38,024 nt of DNA from an uncultured Rikenellaceae bacterium (GTDB lineage Bacteria > Bacteroidota > Bacteroidia > Bacteroidales > Rikenellaceae). Positions 1 to 6,614 of this stretch are shown piece by piece (position 1 is the stretch's first letter; each line of letters opens with the position of its first letter). Under the pieces are notes generated by a model, which ran no database searches, was not told where the DNA came from, and saw only the letters and a list, made by a program, of their open reading frames with translations. The translations under genes and the position numbers were made by a program. The stretch spans positions 1 to 38,024 of the forward strand of contig CAJGBR010000009.1 of NCBI GenBank assembly GCA_904501625.1, given 5' to 3'.

Positions 1-37
1 GATCAAAAGGTTACAGGTTTGAGTCCTGTCGGAGTCA
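1..37 (+). tRNA. tRNA 3' end (partial, isotype unresolved)
   Basis: The window opens inside a tRNA. The T arm is clear: stem ACAGG (13-17), seven-base loop TTTGAGT (18-24), stem CCTGT (25-29). It is followed by a 7-base acceptor 3' strand CGGAGTC (30-36) and discriminator A37. CCA is not encoded. The five bases AGGTT before the T stem look like a short type-I variable region. The anticodon lies before the window, so the isotype cannot be read. A strong terminator follows at once, which makes this the last gene of its transcript. Confidence 0.85.
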
Positions 38-43
38 CTGAAA

Positions 44-78
44 TGGGTTGTGAATTTCACAGCCCATTTTTATTTTTT
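44..78 (+). terminator. Rho-independent terminator of the tRNA
   Basis: Hairpin TGGGTTGTG / CACAGCCCA (one G-U pair) with a five-base loop, followed by a long T-rich tract (67-78). It lies 6 bases after the tRNA acceptor end. Confidence 0.85.
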
Positions 79-91
79 CTACCACTACACC

Positions 92-919
92 CTATATTTC
101 TATACAGTCTCCCGTGCGAAATATCTTCACCGCGTGTAAACGTTCTGTCAGCAACTCTTTTGCACGACTGCCCGTACAATGTCCGGTGTATATTCTAACT
201 CCGCAAAAATGAGATTCAATCTCTTTAAACAATCTCTCAACCTCTTCTGCCACCATCTCACCATCAGTTAGATGTAATCCGCCCACAAAAGACTTTACCC
301 GATTGATTCCTGTAAACTCACAACACGAACGCAGTATATTCACAACTCCGCAATGCGAACAACTCGATATGACTACCAACCCGTCTGACTCTTGGAATAC
401 CAATGCCATCTCGTGATCGAAATTATCCTTTTCGACCACTCCATCAGCAGACCTTTTATACAAGAACGAATTGCCAAGTGGTTGCGAATATTCTTGACAA
501 TCACAATAGACAGCTGCAATCCCCTCTGTCAACCAACAATTATGGTTGACCCTATGTAGTCTATTTCTAAAACGATCCAACTGCTCAAAGTTTGGAGTCA
601 GGTTGTGTTCTGTTTCGCGACGTGTCGAAAAATAATATCGTGATGAGAATACCCTCTCCGAGACATACACTCCCGTATCAGAATAATTTTCAAGAAAATA
701 TGGCAATCCTCCGATATGGTCAGAGTGGGCGTGAGAGATAAATCCGAAATCGATCTTCGACAAATCAACACCTAATCGTAGGGCATTCTTTGCAAAAATA
801 TCAGATGCCCCCATATCACACAAAACACGTTTGTCACACGATTCGATATACAACGAAAGTCCGTGTTCACCGATTAAATCTGCATTATCTTGATTGTCTA
901 CGAGTACATTAATTTTCAT
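92..919 (-). CDS. Metallo-beta-lactamase-fold hydrolase, COG1237 / DHPMP-synthase-like
   Basis: The 275-residue product has the metal-binding signature HAHSDHIGG near residues 63-71 (HxHxDH), a second His in SSCSHCG, then GGLHL and GHCTG near the C-terminus. This arrangement is typical of the COG1237 branch of the metallo-beta-lactamase fold, whose characterised archaeal member makes a methanopterin precursor. Bacterial members are annotated from that relative although their hosts make no methanopterin, so the true substrate is unknown. There is no signal peptide, so it is probably cytoplasmic. I chose ATG at 919; a GTG three codons upstream (928) is the alternative. It is transcribed divergently from the redox/permease group, with a separate -7 box, and sits tail-to-tail with the tRNA terminator. 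Confidence 0.8.
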   Translation of the reverse strand: MKINVLVDNQDNADLIGEHGLSLYIESCDKRVLCDMGASDIFAKNALRLGVDLSKIDFGFISHAHSDHIGGLPYFLENYSDTGVYVSERVFSSRYYFSTRRETEHNLTPNFEQLDRFRNRLHRVNHNCWLTEGIAAVYCDCQEYSQPLGNSFLYKRSADGVVEKDNFDHEMALVFQESDGLVVISSCSHCGVVNILRSCCEFTGINRVKSFVGGLHLTDGEMVAEEVERLFKEIESHFCGVRIYTGHCTGSRAKELLTERLHAVKIFRTGDCIEI

Positions 920-942
920 TCCATACACACATCTGATTAGTA

Positions 943-950
943 CAAAATTA
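943..950 (-). promoter_or_regulatory. Probable -7 box of the MBL-fold gene
   Basis: Read on the minus strand this is TAATTTTG, a full match to the Bacteroidota -7 consensus TAnnTTTG, about 24 bases before the ATG. No good TTTG -33 element is seen at the usual spacing, so support is partial. Confidence 0.45.
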
Positions 951-959
951 CAAAAATTA

Positions 960-991
960 TTTGAAAATAATCGACTAAAACGATAACTTTG
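960..991 (+). promoter_or_regulatory. Bacteroidota primary-sigma promoter (redox/permease operon)
   Basis: TTTG (960-963), 20-base spacer, TAACTTTG (984-991): an exact match to TTTG-N19/21-TAnnTTTG. It lies about 35 bases before the ATG at 1027 and should drive the C_GCAxxG_C_C protein and the permease. Confidence 0.8.
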
Positions 992-1026
992 CTCGTTATA
1001 ATGTAGACTTCTTAATAGTGTTAATT

Positions 1027-1458
1027 ATGAAAGATAGAATTGAACAAGCCATAGAAAATTTCCGTTCAGGATACAACTGTTCGCAGTCGGTCGCAGCAGC
1101 ATTCGCCGACATTTATAACGTAGATAAAGACACCATACTCCGAGCCTCAGCCTCATTCGGAGGTGGAATAGGACGAATGCGACAAACTTGTGGTGCTGCT
1201 TGCGGAATGTTTCTGCTGGCAGGACTTGAGAATGGTTCTACTACACCTAAAGACATCATAGGTCGAGACAACAATTACAAACTCGTGCAACACCTTGCCG
1301 AGAAATTCGCAGCAGAAAACGGCTCTATGATTTGTGGCGAACTGCTCGGACTCACAGGCAATGCTCCTAAAGCCAAACGCCCCTGCTCACAGATGGTCGA
1401 ATCTGCTGCAAGAATATATGCAGAATACCTAACAGACAAAACAACTATTGATGAATAA
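1027..1458 (+). CDS. C_GCAxxG_C_C family redox protein
   Basis: A 143-residue soluble protein with the spaced cysteines that define this family: NCSQ near residue 18, TCGAACG near 57-63 after a Gly-rich FGGGIG stretch, CGEL near 99 and PCSQM near 119. The family is widespread in anaerobes and thought to be redox-active or metal-binding, but its reaction is not established. ATG at 1027 is preferred over an in-frame GTG at 1018. The end overlaps the next start by 8 bases (ATGAATAA), so the two are probably translationally coupled. Coupling to a metal permease with its own HMA domain suggests a role in metal or sulfur redox handling; that is inference. Confidence 0.85.
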   Translation: MKDRIEQAIENFRSGYNCSQSVAAAFADIYNVDKDTILRASASFGGGIGRMRQTCGAACGMFLLAGLENGSTTPKDIIGRDNNYKLVQHLAEKFAAENGSMICGELLGLTGNAPKAKRPCSQMVESAARIYAEYLTDKTTIDE

Positions 1459-2695
1459 AATCTTCGAACTCATAAATCAAATGTCACCATATTTGCTATT
1501 AGGTTTCCTATTAGCAGGTATTATGCACGCATTTATTCCAAATTCGCTGTACAGAAGATTTCTCGGAGACAACTCGTTCAGGTCGGTTCTGAATGCTACA
1601 TTGTTGGGCATTCCTCTACCTTTGTGTTCTTGCGGAGTAATTCCTACAGCAATGTCACTCCGCAGAGAAGGTGCCTCACGAGGTTCGGTCATTTCGTTCC
1701 TTATAGCAACCCCTCAAACAGGTATCGATTCGATTATTGCTACATATTCGCTGATGGGACTTCCATTTGCCCTGACACGCCCACTTGCAGCACTCGTCAC
1801 CTCACTATTCGGAGGCCAACTATTAAATCTGGTCGAACGTTCATCGACAGATGTTTCTCCCGTCCAAAGAGGGATCACTCAGCAGCTCCAACCTCGAAAT
1901 TTTACCAAAAAAATTTTGGCTGCTTTGAAATATGGATTCGTGGATATGATTCAGGATATTGGTCGATGGCTTATTCTCGGACTTGTTATCGCAGGAATCA
2001 TCACTGTAGCAATCCCAGATGAATTCTTTGCTCAATTTGCAGACAATTCTCTATTGAGTATGCTTGGAGTACTTGTCTGTGCAATCCCAATGTATCTCTG
2101 TGCAACAGGCTCGATTCCGATTGCAGTTGCACTAATGCTCAAGGGACTATCTCCGGGAACAGCACTGGTGTTGCTAATGGCAGGCCCCGCTGTAAATATG
2201 GCCTCGATTTTGGTCTTAAACAAAGCAATGGGACGTAAAGCTCTCCTAATTTACCTCTCATCAATCATTCTGGGAGCAGTCTCATTCGGACTGACCATTG
2301 ACTATCTGTTACCTCGAGAATGGTTTACCAATCCGCTTGTACAGGTTACGGAATGTTGCAACGACTCTACATATTATTTCAATCTTGCTTGCACAATTTT
2401 TTTATCACTGCTCTTTATCAATGCACTTATCAGAAGGTTTATCCGCAAGCCCCAATGCTCTTGTAATGGAGAGTGCAATGACAAATCGCAACGCACCACT
2501 ATAATCCACATCGAGGGAATGAGATGCAACCACTGCCGCACCAATACCGAAAAGGCACTCGCTTCGCTGCCTGAAGTCGACCACACAGAGGTAGACCTTG
2601 CTTCAGGGCAAGCTACAATCACAGGTAATGTCGATCTGACTCTAATCAAACAAACAGTTGAAAGTTTAGGATTCAAAGTCAAAAACCTACAATAG
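1451..2695 (+). CDS. SO_0444-type permease with C-terminal heavy-metal-associated (HMA) domain
   Basis: A 414-residue membrane protein of the DUF318/ArsP-like permease group. It has about eight hydrophobic segments in two halves, the first half carrying PLPLCSCGVIPTA and the second MYLCATGSIPIA, which look like related pore motifs. The C-terminal 64 residues form an HMA (ferredoxin-like) domain with metal motif MRCNHC, preceded by a Cys-rich linker (CSCNGEC). The SO_0444 family is described as a Cu/Zn efflux transporter, so metal export across the inner membrane is the best reading; the exact ion is not certain. ATG at 1451 was chosen; the TTG just before it is in frame but unnecessary. It overlaps the preceding Cys protein. 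Confidence 0.85.
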   Translation: MNKIFELINQMSPYLLLGFLLAGIMHAFIPNSLYRRFLGDNSFRSVLNATLLGIPLPLCSCGVIPTAMSLRREGASRGSVISFLIATPQTGIDSIIATYSLMGLPFALTRPLAALVTSLFGGQLLNLVERSSTDVSPVQRGITQQLQPRNFTKKILAALKYGFVDMIQDIGRWLILGLVIAGIITVAIPDEFFAQFADNSLLSMLGVLVCAIPMYLCATGSIPIAVALMLKGLSPGTALVLLMAGPAVNMASILVLNKAMGRKALLIYLSSIILGAVSFGLTIDYLLPREWFTNPLVQVTECCNDSTYYFNLACTIFLSLLFINALIRRFIRKPQCSCNGECNDKSQRTTIIHIEGMRCNHCRTNTEKALASLPEVDHTEVDLASGQATITGNVDLTLIKQTVESLGFKVKNLQ

Positions 2696-2781
2696 TACTC
2701 TGGCGACAAAAATAACGACATAACTACATTTTTTAGGCATACTATTTGGAAGATATCTTTCGAATCAAAACTCTTTATGCT

Positions 2782-2976
2782 ATGAATGATTGTGTAGAAA
2801 AATCTCGCCATAAATGTTTAGTGTGCGGGTATGTCTACGATCCTGAGATCGGAGACATTAAAGGTCATATTGTAAAAGACACCTCTTTTAACAAACTACC
2901 CAACGATTGGCAATGTCCGATTTGCCGATCCAAAAAAGAAAAATTCAAACGCATAGAACGTAGATGTTGCATCTGA
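2782..2976 (+). CDS. Rubredoxin
   Basis: A 64-residue protein with both rubredoxin knuckles, CLVCGY (Cys12, Cys15) and CPIC (Cys45, Cys48), plus the conserved YDPE..GD and LPNDWQCP segments. It should bind one Fe by four Cys and carry single electrons in the cytoplasm. There are three extra cysteines (Cys4 and a CC pair at the C-terminus) that are not usual cluster ligands. ATG at 2782 gives the normal family length; an in-frame TTG at 2746 would add 12 unrelated residues. It lies 86 bases after the permease and is followed by a strong terminator, so it ends this redox group. Confidence 0.92.
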   Translation: MNDCVEKSRHKCLVCGYVYDPEIGDIKGHIVKDTSFNKLPNDWQCPICRSKKEKFKRIERRCCI

Positions 2977-3003
2977 AAACATCTGACTGAAAGATATACT
3001 TTA

Positions 3004-3048
3004 AAGCCGAGTCTGAACTTATTCGAACTCGGCTTAATTTATTTTTTA
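3004..3048 (+). terminator. Rho-independent terminator after rubredoxin
   Basis: Stem AAGCCGAGT (3004-3012) pairs with ACTCGGCTT (3027-3035), extended inside by a second short helix, followed by the T-rich run 3037-3048. Confidence 0.85.
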
Positions 3049-3175
3049 CAACTATAAGAATATTCACCCTTTTGAAAACAATCTACCATAGACCAATCTG
3101 AAATCTCAATCCTTTAACATAAAAGTCAAAATATTCGGGTCCCTGAGTAAATTAGACTAAATTCTTTGCACGACC

Positions 3176-3209
3176 TTTGATGTATTAATCAAAAAAAATC
3201 ATAATTTTG
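3176..3209 (+). promoter_or_regulatory. Probable folE promoter
   Basis: TTTG (3176-3179), 22-base spacer, TAATTTTG (3202-3209). The -7 element is a perfect TAnnTTTG; the spacer is one base longer than usual. The start codon follows at 3252. The rest of the 275-base gap from 2977 holds only the upstream terminator and AT-rich sequence. Confidence 0.6.
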
Positions 3210-3251
3210 TGCCGTAATTAAACTGATGAAAAAGCACTTTATTTACTCGTA

Positions 3252-3860
3252 ATGGAATTCAATAACCCCAAACGCTATGAAAACGACGACCGTTATGATT
3301 TAAAAACAATCGAAAGTTTGCAATATCATTACGGCGAAATTTTGAAACTACTGGGAGAAGATCCCCAACGTGAAGGTCTGATCAAAACTCCCGAACGCGT
3401 GGCTAAAGCAATGTGTTTTATGACTCAGGGATACCAGAGTGACCCTCGTGAAATATTGCTATCAGCTAGATTTACTGAAGAATACAAACATATGGTAATC
3501 GTCAAGGATATCGATTTATACTCACTGTGCGAACATCATATGTTGCCATTCTACGGCAAGGCACACGTTGCATATATCCCCAATGGATATATCACCGGGC
3601 TGAGCAAGATTGCACGCGTAGTTGAGGCCTATGCCCGCAGACTGCAGGTTCAGGAACGACTGACAGTACAGATTCGCGACTGCATACAAGAGGCCCTCTC
3701 TCCGTTGGGCGTAGCAGTCGTTATCGAAGCATCACATATGTGTATGCAAATGAGAGGAGTTCAAAAACAGAATTCTGTTACGACCACCTCTGCGTTTACG
3801 GGCGCATTCTTGACACAACTGCAGACACGTGAGGAATTTATTAATCTGATTAAAAAGTAG
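3252..3860 (+). CDS. folE: GTP cyclohydrolase I
   Basis: The 202-residue product catalyses the first step from GTP to dihydroneopterin triphosphate for folate. Zn ligands are visible at Cys93 and His96 in SLCEHHMLPF and at Cys164 in SHMCMQMRG; the GYITGLSKIARVVEAYARR and SVTTTSAFTG motifs of the family are intact. Length and start are normal for FolE (a variable N-terminal tail before the first helix). It has its own promoter and is followed after 56 bases by the PurF-like gene, with a hairpin between them and no clear second promoter, so the two may share a transcript. Confidence 0.96.
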   Translation: MEFNNPKRYENDDRYDLKTIESLQYHYGEILKLLGEDPQREGLIKTPERVAKAMCFMTQGYQSDPREILLSARFTEEYKHMVIVKDIDLYSLCEHHMLPFYGKAHVAYIPNGYITGLSKIARVVEAYARRLQVQERLTVQIRDCIQEALSPLGVAVVIEASHMCMQMRGVQKQNSVTTTSAFTGAFLTQLQTREEFINLIKK

Positions 3861-3866
3861 AACTTA

Positions 3867-3899
3867 GTTACTATGTCACCTTGCAAGTGACATCGTAAC
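3867..3899 (+). promoter_or_regulatory. Leader hairpin between folE and the PurF-like gene
   Basis: GTTAC-T-ATGTCAC (3867-3879), seven-base loop, GTGACAT-C-GTAAC (3887-3899): twelve pairs with one internal mismatch. No T-run follows, so it is not an ordinary terminator. It ends 17 bases before the ATG and could act as an RNA-processing, stability or translation-control element, or as a protein-binding dyad. Function not shown by the sequence. Confidence 0.5.
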
Positions 3900-3916
3900 C
3901 TTAAAAGAAATATACA

Positions 3917-5335
3917 ATGAGCGGTTTTTTTGGAGCCATCTCAAATAGAGAGTGTGTAGCTGACGTATTCTATGGTACAGACTACCACTCACATCTTGGA
4001 ACTAAACGTGCCGGTATGGCATTCTTTAACGGAAAGGCTTTCGTCAGATCAATCCATAGTCTAGAGAATGGTTATTTCCGAAACAAATTCGAAGATGAAC
4101 TCAATAAATTTGCAGGTTCACACCTCGGTATCGGAATTATCAGCGACACAGACTCTCAGCCGATAACCATTCACTCGCATCTTGGAGTCTACTCGGTTGT
4201 GACCGTCGGACGAATCTACAACATCGAAGAACTGAGTCAGGAACTAATCAAGAGAAAAGTCAATTTTGCAGAACTCTCAGGTTCAGGAATTAATCCGACT
4301 GAGTTGGTTGCAACGCTTATCAATTCGGCTGATTCGTTCAAAGAGGGCATCGAAATTGTTCAGGAAAAGGTTAAAGGTTCGTGCAGTTTTCTGATTTTGA
4401 CTGAAAACGGGATCTTCGCAATCAGAGATAAATGGGGACGTACTCCGGTAATCATAGGTCACGATTCGGATGGATTTGTAGCAGCAACTGAAAGCACCTC
4501 ATTTCTCAATCTTGGTTACGAGTATTTCCGAGATTTGGGTCCATCTGAAGCCGTATTCATTACACCTGACAAAGTCGAACAGGTTATTGCACCTATTCGC
4601 AAAAAACAGGTTTGTTCATTTATGTGGGTCTATTATGGATACCCATCATCGTGGTATGAAGGCATTAATGTTGATGACTCACGCTGTCTGAGCGGTGCCG
4701 CACTCGCCCGTCGAGACCCTGATAACCTCGGTGATTTCGCAGCCGGAATCCCAGATTCTGGAATTGGACACGCTATTGGTTACAGCAACGAGAAAAAAAT
4801 ACCATACAGACGAGCATTCGTGAAGTATACACCGACTTGGCCTCGTAGTTTTATGCCGCAAAATCAGGCAATGAGAGATCTGGTTGCAAAAATGAAATTG
4901 CTGCCTAACGAGAAGTTCACTCGCGGTGCGAGAGTAATTTTCCTCGATGATTCAATTGTCAGAGGTACGCAGCTCAAAGATAATGTCAGCAAACTTGTCG
5001 AAGCCGGAGTTAAAGAAACACACATCAGAATTGCTTGTCCACCATTGGTTTATCCTTGTCAATTCTTGAATTTCTCAACATCAAGATCAAACTTCGACCT
5101 GATTACACGTCGCGTAATCCGCGACCTTGAAGGTACAGATAATTTGACTGACGAAATTCTGAAACCATACTCAGATCACAACTCTGAACAATATGCACGT
5201 ATGGTTGAAAGTATGCGACAAATCTTGGGTGTAGACTCTCTCAAGTTCCAACACCTCGACGATTTGGTTGAGTCAATCGGTCTGCCCAAAGAGGACCTTT
5301 GTACACACTGTTGGGACAATAGCAGTTATATGTAA
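3917..5335 (+). CDS. PurF-like phosphoribosyltransferase with an inactivated glutaminase domain
   Basis: A 472-residue protein aligned end to end with amidophosphoribosyltransferase (PurF): N-terminal Ntn/glutaminase domain to about 230, then a phosphoribosyltransferase domain with the PRPP loop IFLDDSIVRGT (341-351) and the segment IPDSGIGHAIGYS. The N-terminus is MSGFFG, so Ser2 stands where the mature enzyme has its catalytic Cys1. Other glutaminase motifs are lost too: HRGQE is replaced by LGTKR, the RYxT loop by ISDT, the oxyanion HNGN by TVGR, and the SDTE motif by NPTE. Cys233, Cys381, Cys462 and Cys465 match the four Fe-S ligands of the Bacillus-type PurF. Such paralogues are, to my knowledge, found in other Bacteroidota and routinely annotated as PurF. 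It probably cannot use glutamine; it may use ammonia or another nucleophile, or be regulatory. It should not be called purF without evidence. Confidence 0.85.
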   Translation: MSGFFGAISNRECVADVFYGTDYHSHLGTKRAGMAFFNGKAFVRSIHSLENGYFRNKFEDELNKFAGSHLGIGIISDTDSQPITIHSHLGVYSVVTVGRIYNIEELSQELIKRKVNFAELSGSGINPTELVATLINSADSFKEGIEIVQEKVKGSCSFLILTENGIFAIRDKWGRTPVIIGHDSDGFVAATESTSFLNLGYEYFRDLGPSEAVFITPDKVEQVIAPIRKKQVCSFMWVYYGYPSSWYEGINVDDSRCLSGAALARRDPDNLGDFAAGIPDSGIGHAIGYSNEKKIPYRRAFVKYTPTWPRSFMPQNQAMRDLVAKMKLLPNEKFTRGARVIFLDDSIVRGTQLKDNVSKLVEAGVKETHIRIACPPLVYPCQFLNFSTSRSNFDLITRRVIRDLEGTDNLTDEILKPYSDHNSEQYARMVESMRQILGVDSLKFQHLDDLVESIGLPKEDLCTHCWDNSSYM

Positions 5336-5343
5336 TAAAACTC

Positions 5344-5396
5344 TGTACAACAACATCTCTCCGAAGACTGTTGTTGTACATCTTCTATTTCGGAGA
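5344..5396 (+). terminator. Terminator-like hairpin able to form an H-type pseudoknot
   Basis: A perfect 12-pair stem TGTACAACAACA (5344-5355) / TGTTGTTGTACA (5369-5380) is followed by a pyrimidine-rich TCTTCTATTT, only a modest T-tract. Its 13-base loop contains TCTCCGAA (5358-5365), which is perfectly complementary to TTCGGAGA (5389-5396) just downstream. The order S1-S2-S1'-S2' is that of an H-type pseudoknot with linkers of 2, 3 and 8 bases. It ends 61 bases before the deacetylase ATG. Confidence 0.6.
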
Positions 5397-5457
5397 AATA
5401 TGGCGGGAATGTAACCTGTATATTGAAAATAGTATAAAAAAAACGACATTGCCCTGT

Positions 5458-6069
5458 ATGAATTTCAGAGTGCCAAATATAATTCGCAAACTATACCCGT
5501 CTGACGTATTGTGGGAAATCGAAAGCCCATCGTCAATCTACCTGACCTTTGACGATGGTCCGCACCCTGTTGTTACTCCGTGGGTGTTGCAGCAACTCAA
5601 AAAATTCAACGCACGTGCAACATTTTTCTGTTTGGGCAAAAATGTCGAACAATATCCAGAAACCTACCAGATGATTCTCGACGCAGGACACAAAGTCGGA
5701 AATCACACTTACAGCCATCAAAAGGGGTTTAAGATGAGTACTCCGAGATACCTTGAAGATGTTTCATTTGCGTCGAATTTTATACAAAGTGAATTGTTCA
5801 GACCTCCTTACGGGCAGATTAATTTTTCACAAATAAAACGTCTATCACAACTATATCGCATTGTTATGTGGACTGTTATGAGTCGAGATTACAGTCTGTA
5901 TGTTGACGGACCGACTTGTTTCCGCAATGCAACCAAAGACGTTGGACCAGGTGCGATTATCGGATTTCATGACTCACTAAAATCGTTTGACAATTTGAAA
6001 TATGCACTACCGAGAGTTCTTGAATATTTTACAGATAAGCATTTTAACTTGAGTTCGATAGAGTTATGA
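5458..6069 (+). CDS. Polysaccharide deacetylase (NodB homology domain)
   Basis: A 203-residue protein with the five NodB motifs: TFDDGP (metal/base Asp), HTYSHQ (metal His pair), RPPYG, the MWTVMSRDYS segment, and GFHDS. Such enzymes remove acetyl groups from N-acetyl sugars in peptidoglycan or glycans. No convincing signal peptide is seen, so export is uncertain. The reading frame is open upstream to 5371, but that part lies in the hairpin; ATG at 5458 gives the normal N-terminus (MNFRVPNIIRKLYPS). The stop overlaps the ubiX start (ATGA), so the two are coupled. Confidence 0.9.
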   Translation: MNFRVPNIIRKLYPSDVLWEIESPSSIYLTFDDGPHPVVTPWVLQQLKKFNARATFFCLGKNVEQYPETYQMILDAGHKVGNHTYSHQKGFKMSTPRYLEDVSFASNFIQSELFRPPYGQINFSQIKRLSQLYRIVMWTVMSRDYSLYVDGPTCFRNATKDVGPGAIIGFHDSLKSFDNLKYALPRVLEYFTDKHFNLSSIEL

Positions 6070-6614
6070 GAATTACAATTGCAATCACAGGAGCCAGCGG
6101 AGCAATATATGCCCGTCAACTTGTCGAACGTCTTGTCGAACTCAGAGTATCGGTCGAATTGATTTTTACGGAAAATGGTCGTGCAGTTGCCGAATATGAA
6201 AATCAAATCGGATTATTCAACCGCAACGATATCAAATATTTAGACAATAAAAATATGTTCGCATCGCCAGCTTCGGGCAGTGGTTGTGCTGATGCAATGG
6301 TGATTGTTCCGTGTTCGATGGGAATGATCGGAAGAATTGCATCGGGTTGTTCCAATGATCTGATCTCAAGGGCAGCAGATGTTATGCTTAAGGAGGGACT
6401 GCCACTAATAGTCGTACCTAGAGAGGTCCCGTTCAACACGATACATCTACGCAATCTATGCGAACTCGGCAATGCCGGAGCAACGATATGTCCCGCAGCA
6501 CCATCATTCTATAATAATCCTTCTAATATCGAAGAACTCTGTTCAAGCGTGACTGAACGCATTATCCGACTCTTAGGACTTAAATCTAATCAACTCCCTT
6601 GGGGCAATCGTTAA
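6066..6614 (+). CDS. ubiX: Flavin prenyltransferase UbiX
   Basis: A 182-residue flavoprotein with the N-terminal ITGASGAIYA nucleotide-binding loop, the GSGCADAMVIVPCSMGMIGRIA region, and PREVPFN, all typical of the UbiX/Pad1 family. It transfers a dimethylallyl group to FMN to make the prenylated flavin used by UbiD decarboxylases. No ubiD is in this window. It starts inside the stop codon of the deacetylase gene and converges on waaA, whose stop overlaps its own by 4 bases, leaving no room for a terminator between them. Confidence 0.93.
   Translation: MRITIAITGASGAIYARQLVERLVELRVSVELIFTENGRAVAEYENQIGLFNRNDIKYLDNKNMFASPASGSGCADAMVIVPCSMGMIGRIASGCSNDLISRAADVMLKEGLPLIVVPREVPFNTIHLRNLCELGNAGATICPAAPSFYNNPSNIEELCSSVTERIIRLLGLKSNQLPWGNR

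Noticed and set aside
1018..1026. GTG start for the C_GCAxxG_C_C protein
   Set aside because: ATG at 1027 gives the usual N-terminus; the upstream codons add nothing recognisable.
5371..5457. Upstream extension of the deacetylase reading frame
   Set aside because: It lies within the terminator/pseudoknot sequence, starts with TTG, and has no family resemblance.
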